A stretch of DNA of 36,489 nt from Thiotrichaceae bacterium (GTDB lineage Bacteria > Pseudomonadota > Gammaproteobacteria > Beggiatoales > Beggiatoaceae). A program made the translations under genes and the position numbers. The notes under the pieces are model-generated. The model saw nothing but the letters and a program-made list of their open reading frames with translations, was not told the origin of the DNA and ran no database searches. Positions within the stretch are counted from its first letter, which is position 1; every line of letters begins with the position of its first letter. The stretch is from positions 1-36,489 of the forward strand of contig JAABRD010000053.1 of NCBI GenBank assembly GCA_011391085.1, written 5' to 3'. Of the stretch, positions 34,068 to 36,489 are shown piece by piece.

Positions 34068-34319
34068 TTAATAGGATTGACTCCGGTGGCGAACGTAATG
34101 CACAATGATTCGTCGGCTGGGGACATCTATTTCATATACCACCCGATAGTGACCGACTTTAACTCGGTAGAGATTCTCAGCATTAGACAATTTAAGTGCT
34201 TGCCGAGACCATGGGTTGGTAGCTAGTTTTGAAAGTTGTAACCAAACCCGGTCAACGATTTAGGTGGGTAATTTGCGTAGGTCTGTTTCGACGGAGGTTT
34301 TTAGGACAATGCTATACAT
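34068..34319 (-). pseudogene. RelE/ParE-type toxin with one premature stop
   Basis: From ATG 34319 the frame reads MYSIVLKTSVETDLRKLPT, then a TAA at 34262-34260, then continues without any other defect as IVDRVWLQLSKLA.., NLYRVKVGHYRVVYEID and IIVHYVRHRSQSY to TAA at 34068. The length (83 codons) and LYRVKVGHYRVVYEI are those of RelE-family toxins. The start overlaps the antitoxin stop by 8 nt, so the pair was coupled. A single stop at codon 20 could be a real inactivation or a sequencing error. Confidence 0.85.
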
Positions 34320-34506
34320 GATGAATGGGCTTCCGAAGGCGTTTCTTGAGTTCTGCTAAAGTGAGAGTCGGTTCCTGACGACGTTCGGCGACGATGGCCA
34401 AATCATGTAAGTCTTCCAGTAGTTGTTGGTATTGTGGCATCGATAGGATTACGCCCGTTTTTTTGCCTTTGGCATTGATGATAAATTGTTCTTGAGAGAG
34501 TTTCAT
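34312..34506 (-). CDS. Phd/YefM-like antitoxin
   Basis: A 64-residue antitoxin (MKLSQEQFIINAKGKKTGVI LSMPQYQQLLEDLHDLAIVA). The strand-turn-helix opening followed by an acidic helix matches Phd/YefM antitoxins, although it is on the short side. ATG 34506 has AGGA 9 nt upstream; the longer frame to 34614 reads through a TCAGAATT repeat (ILKILKIL). It overlaps the toxin pseudogene by 8 nt. Confidence 0.75.
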   Translation of the reverse strand: MKLSQEQFIINAKGKKTGVILSMPQYQQLLEDLHDLAIVAERRQEPTLTLAELKKRLRKPIHHV

Positions 34507-34555
34507 TTGAAAATGTCCTGTTAAGTGAAATCGTTTGAGTACAACAAATTTGGTT

Positions 34556-34647
34556 GTCTGAATCAGAATTTTCAGAATTTTCAGAATTAACAGAATGAAA
34601 CCCAACCCCTCCATTCTACAAATTCTAAAATTCTGTCAATTCTGATC
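34556..34647. repeat. TCAGAATT inverted repeat, copy 3
   Basis: GTCTGAATCAGAATTTTCAG.. pairs with ..AAATTCTGTCAATTCTGAT. It lies directly upstream of the Phd/YefM-like antitoxin and may hold its promoter. The nearby 34675-34710 has an inverted relative of the CAACGATAA motif at 33990-34050. Confidence 0.8.
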
Positions 34648-34741
34648 ACCCACTATTTCATCCAAGCCAAGCAGAGTGGACAACCAGTTTATCGTTGCCC
34701 ACCTGAGATAACGAGTTGAATTATTCACGGGGGCCAATCAA

Positions 34742-35128
34742 CTACCATAGCAACTTAACTGGATACTCTTTAAACCAATCATCGGCACTGACTAAATAAG
34801 CCTCTTCTACCATGGTTTGGGCTATCAAAATGCGGTCAAAGGGGTCTTTGTGATGCCAGGGTAATTGATAGAGTGCCAAAATATGTTTGGTCTCTACCGG
34901 TAACAATTGCAACCCATTCTCTCGACATTGTTGGTCAAGCAATTCCTCCAACGAGACACTTAATTGCAATTTGCCCAGTTGATGCTTAATTTGTATTTCC
35001 CAAATACTTGCAATACTCAGATAAAGAATGTTGTCACGATTTCGACAAGCGGTGAGGGCTTGGGGGGAGACCTTTTTGGAGTCATTCCTTAACCATAAAA
35101 ATACATGTGTATCTAAAAGTAATTTCAT
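34742..35128 (-). CDS. vapC: VapC-type PIN-domain ribonuclease toxin
   Basis: A 128-residue PIN toxin of the Sll0205/COG3744 subgroup. Acidic metal-binding residues: D6 (LLLDTHVFLWL), E44 (SIASIWEIQIK), D95 and D98 (HHKDPFDRILIAQ) and D116 (YLVSADDWF). The length is normal and there is no frame defect, so it should be an active RNase that cuts tRNA or other RNA when free of antitoxin. It overlaps the antitoxin gene by 4 nt (ATGA), which implies coupled translation. Confidence 0.93.
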   Translation of the reverse strand: MKLLLDTHVFLWLRNDSKKVSPQALTACRNRDNILYLSIASIWEIQIKHQLGKLQLSVSLEELLDQQCRENGLQLLPVETKHILALYQLPWHHKDPFDRILIAQTMVEEAYLVSADDWFKEYPVKLLW

Positions 35129-35373
35129 GGTTCAATCTCCCCCGCCCAAAATTCTTCTGGCAACGGTTCATAAAAATCATCGCTGATGACTATCTTGCCT
35201 TGATATTCGTCCACAGTACGTAATTGGTCCGAAGTGCTTAACGTGGGGGCGACCAATTTGGCTAACAGTAGGTTCTCGCGTAAGATAAGTATTTCTTTGC
35301 CACTCTCTAACGGTGTCGTTAATCGGGCTAAATAAGTAGGCACTTCTTGAAGGGTCAGTACCTGGGTTAACAT
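35125..35373 (-). CDS. Antitoxin partner of the VapC-type toxin
   Basis: An 82-residue antitoxin (VLTLQEVPTYLARLTTPLES, then GKEILILRENLLLAKLVAP), Phd/YefM-like at the N-terminus, with an acidic C-terminal toxin-binding tail (DDFYEPLPEEFW) that fits the groove of PIN toxins. GAGGAG lies 10 nt before ATG 35373. The order antitoxin then toxin with a 4-nt overlap is the standard vapBC arrangement. This looks like the most intact PIN-type pair in the island. Confidence 0.88.
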   Translation of the reverse strand: MLTQVLTLQEVPTYLARLTTPLESGKEILILRENLLLAKLVAPTLSTSDQLRTVDEYQGKIVISDDFYEPLPEEFWAGEIEP

Positions 35374-35486
35374 AAATGAATAACTCCTCTCTAGTAAAGG
35401 TTGCTGATGAATAGACTAACATAATAGTCGTATTCTAGTTGACTTCTTGACAGATGGTCAAGAAGATTTTTCTCGTGTCTTTTGGT

Positions 35487-35653
35487 CAAAATCAGAATTT
35501 TCAGAATGAGAGAATTAACAGAATAAAAATCCAACCATTCTACCATTGAGTACCACGAATTTAGAAATAAACGAATAGGTAACGGGTCAATTCGTTTATT
35601 TCTAATATTTCTAAATTCGTTGTACTCGATTCTGTCAATTCTGATTCAGACAA
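35487..35653. repeat. TCAGAATT repeat with a nested hairpin, copy 4
   Basis: The outer repeat (CAAAATCAGAATTTTCAG.. to ..TTCTGTCAATTCTGATTCAG) is opened by the hairpin GAGTACCACGAATTTAGAAA.. (35548-35627), which has an extra 9 bp (TAATATTTC) in its right arm compared with the copy at 32722. This is one repeat inserted in another. Confidence 0.8.
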
Positions 35654-35655
35654 CC

Positions 35656-36042
35656 CTATTTTAGGACATAGGAGGCATTTTGATGGTTCAACAAATCTTC
35701 AACTTCCACCTTTAAGATTTTCGCCATCTTCTGCAAGATTGCATCGGGGGCTTGAGGTTCCCCAGTTTCAATTCGCGCCATCTCAGGGAGTGTCACTTCA
35801 CAAGCCTTGGCTAAGTCTGGTTGAGTCAAACCGCGGTACTCACGCCACACCCGCACGGGCGGTTCCCCATGAATGAGGCGTCCAATCCATTCCAGTGGAA
35901 TGGTTTCCTGGGGATTGGCCAGGGCCTCGTCAAAATCTTGAATATCCTCCAATTCTTCTTTGGCTTCCAGCAATTGTTGATACTCAACCAAAGGAATCTG
36001 TACCCAAGGTTGACCTTCTTTTTGTATGATTTGTAGGTTCAT
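35656..36042 (-). CDS. XRE-family antitoxin
   Basis: A 128-residue antitoxin. The N-terminal part (IIQKEGQPWVQIPLVEYQQL LEAKEELEDIQDFDEALA) is a toxin-binding-like acidic region, the C-terminal half (about 62-115) an XRE helix-turn-helix: VWREYRGLTQPDLAKACEVT and MARIETGEPQAP. It follows the RelE-type toxin gene with a 4-nt overlap, the toxin-first order of higBA-like pairs. A deleted copy lies at 32826-32993. Confidence 0.9.
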   Translation of the reverse strand: MNLQIIQKEGQPWVQIPLVEYQQLLEAKEELEDIQDFDEALANPQETIPLEWIGRLIHGEPPVRVWREYRGLTQPDLAKACEVTLPEMARIETGEPQAPDAILQKMAKILKVEVEDLLNHQNASYVLK

Positions 36043-36296
36043 TGATAAGCGCCTCCGCGCGGTGCAACTTTAATAACAATAATCTCTAATTCTTCATTCT
36101 TAAGGTTGTAAATAATTCGCCAGTCTCCAACTCGTAAGCGATAACCAGGACGACCTTTGAGTTTTTTTACATTATTGTTAGGACGATAGGGATTCTGAGC
36201 TAATTCTTCCAATTTCTGATAAATCAGCGTAGCAATATTTTGGGGAAGACGACTTAGCACCTTGGCGGCTGGTGAAGTGATGACTAATTTAAACAT
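36039..36296 (-). CDS. RelE/ParE-family toxin
   Basis: An 85-residue toxin (MFKLVITSPAAKVLSRLPQN..; LKGRPGYRLRVGDWRIIYNL; IIVIKVAPRGGAY). The RLRVGDWRIIY strand and the closing V-x-PRG-x-Y are typical of RelE mRNA interferases. I chose ATG 36296; an ATG at 36326 would add 10 residues without homology. It overlaps the antitoxin gene by 4 nt. No defects are seen, so this pair should be functional. Confidence 0.9.
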   Translation of the reverse strand: MFKLVITSPAAKVLSRLPQNIATLIYQKLEELAQNPYRPNNNVKKLKGRPGYRLRVGDWRIIYNLKNEELEIIVIKVAPRGGAYQ

Positions 36297-36335
36297 GGTC
36301 AAATATTTACCTTTAACGTTCAACACTGTTTTTTT

Positions 36336-36405
36336 GTCTGAATCAGAATTTTCAGAATTAAAGAATTAACAGAATAAAACCCAAACCAGACCATTCTGAA
36401 AATTC
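36336..36405. repeat. TCAGAATT inverted repeat, copy 5
   Basis: GTCTGAATCAGAATTTTCAG opens the repeat; ACCATTCTGAAAATTC closes a shortened right arm. It lies upstream of the RelE-type toxin gene. The last 80 bp of the window after it hold no recognisable feature. Confidence 0.7.
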
Positions 36406-36489
36406 GTGTGCTGAAATAAGTAACCAAGAACCAAGTGGTTACGAAAGAAGGTCAAAAATGAGGTGCGATTCCTCCGCCACTGATGAGAG

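Overview
The window looks like a piece of a gammaproteobacterial chromosome, most likely a large sulfur bacterium of the Beggiatoa/Thioploca/Thiomargarita type. This placement is an inference. It rests on the Pseudomonas-like ArgB, a MutL that keeps its endonuclease motifs, a TonB/RND-type Gram-negative envelope, and intergenic DNA packed with dispersed palindromic repeats, heptamer repeats and toxin-antitoxin genes. I saw no rRNA, tRNA, CRISPR array or prophage.

Layout. 1-6.1 kb: a minus-strand block with two paralogous TonB-dependent receptors and a lone ModA-like molybdate-binding protein. 6.2-9.0 kb: a small membrane protein, an unrecognised helical protein and a 2-isopropylmalate synthase of the Bacteroidetes-like (LeuA2) type behind a 7-bp tandem repeat. 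9.2-13.3 kb: plus-strand FKBP-type prolyl isomerase, acetylglutamate kinase (argB), a small secreted protein and an Rpn/PD-(D/E)XK nuclease-like protein. 13.3-15.6 kb: a signalling operon with a CheY-like receiver and a receiver-adenylate cyclase that carries two degenerate histidine-phosphotransfer hairpins. 15.6-16.8 kb: gene-free and repeat-rich. 16.8-21.4 kb: cysC, a zinc-dependent MDR dehydrogenase, a NudJ-like Nudix hydrolase and mutL (convergent, stop codons overlapping). 21.6-25.3 kb: a protein with an almost purely Asp/Glu tail, a McrB-like AAA+ ATPase with a Cys-rich N-terminus and no McrC partner, and an SCP2-like protein. 25.7-31.8 kb: an RND adaptor and pump split by six 25-bp hairpin repeats; the pump has an extra membrane segment and a tail of about 300 residues. 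31.8-36.4 kb: a decaying accessory island with an IS5-type transposase remnant and at least six type II toxin-antitoxin loci or remnants, all on the minus strand and separated by TCAGAATT-type inverted repeats.

The strongest result is a set of non-autonomous mobile palindromes with readable target-site duplications. One family (ends GGTAGTGATGCAAT) is flanked by perfect 8-bp duplications in two copies, one of which landed on the stop codon of a TonB receptor and left it a stop. A second family (ends TAGT..ACTA, TA duplication) sits inside a higB toxin gene; removing the 149-bp element and one TA restores a complete 92-residue HigB reading frame, while the higA antitoxin stays intact. Other toxin-antitoxin genes in the island are broken by a stop codon, an internal deletion or an IS remnant. 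The island therefore records several independent routes to disarming toxins.
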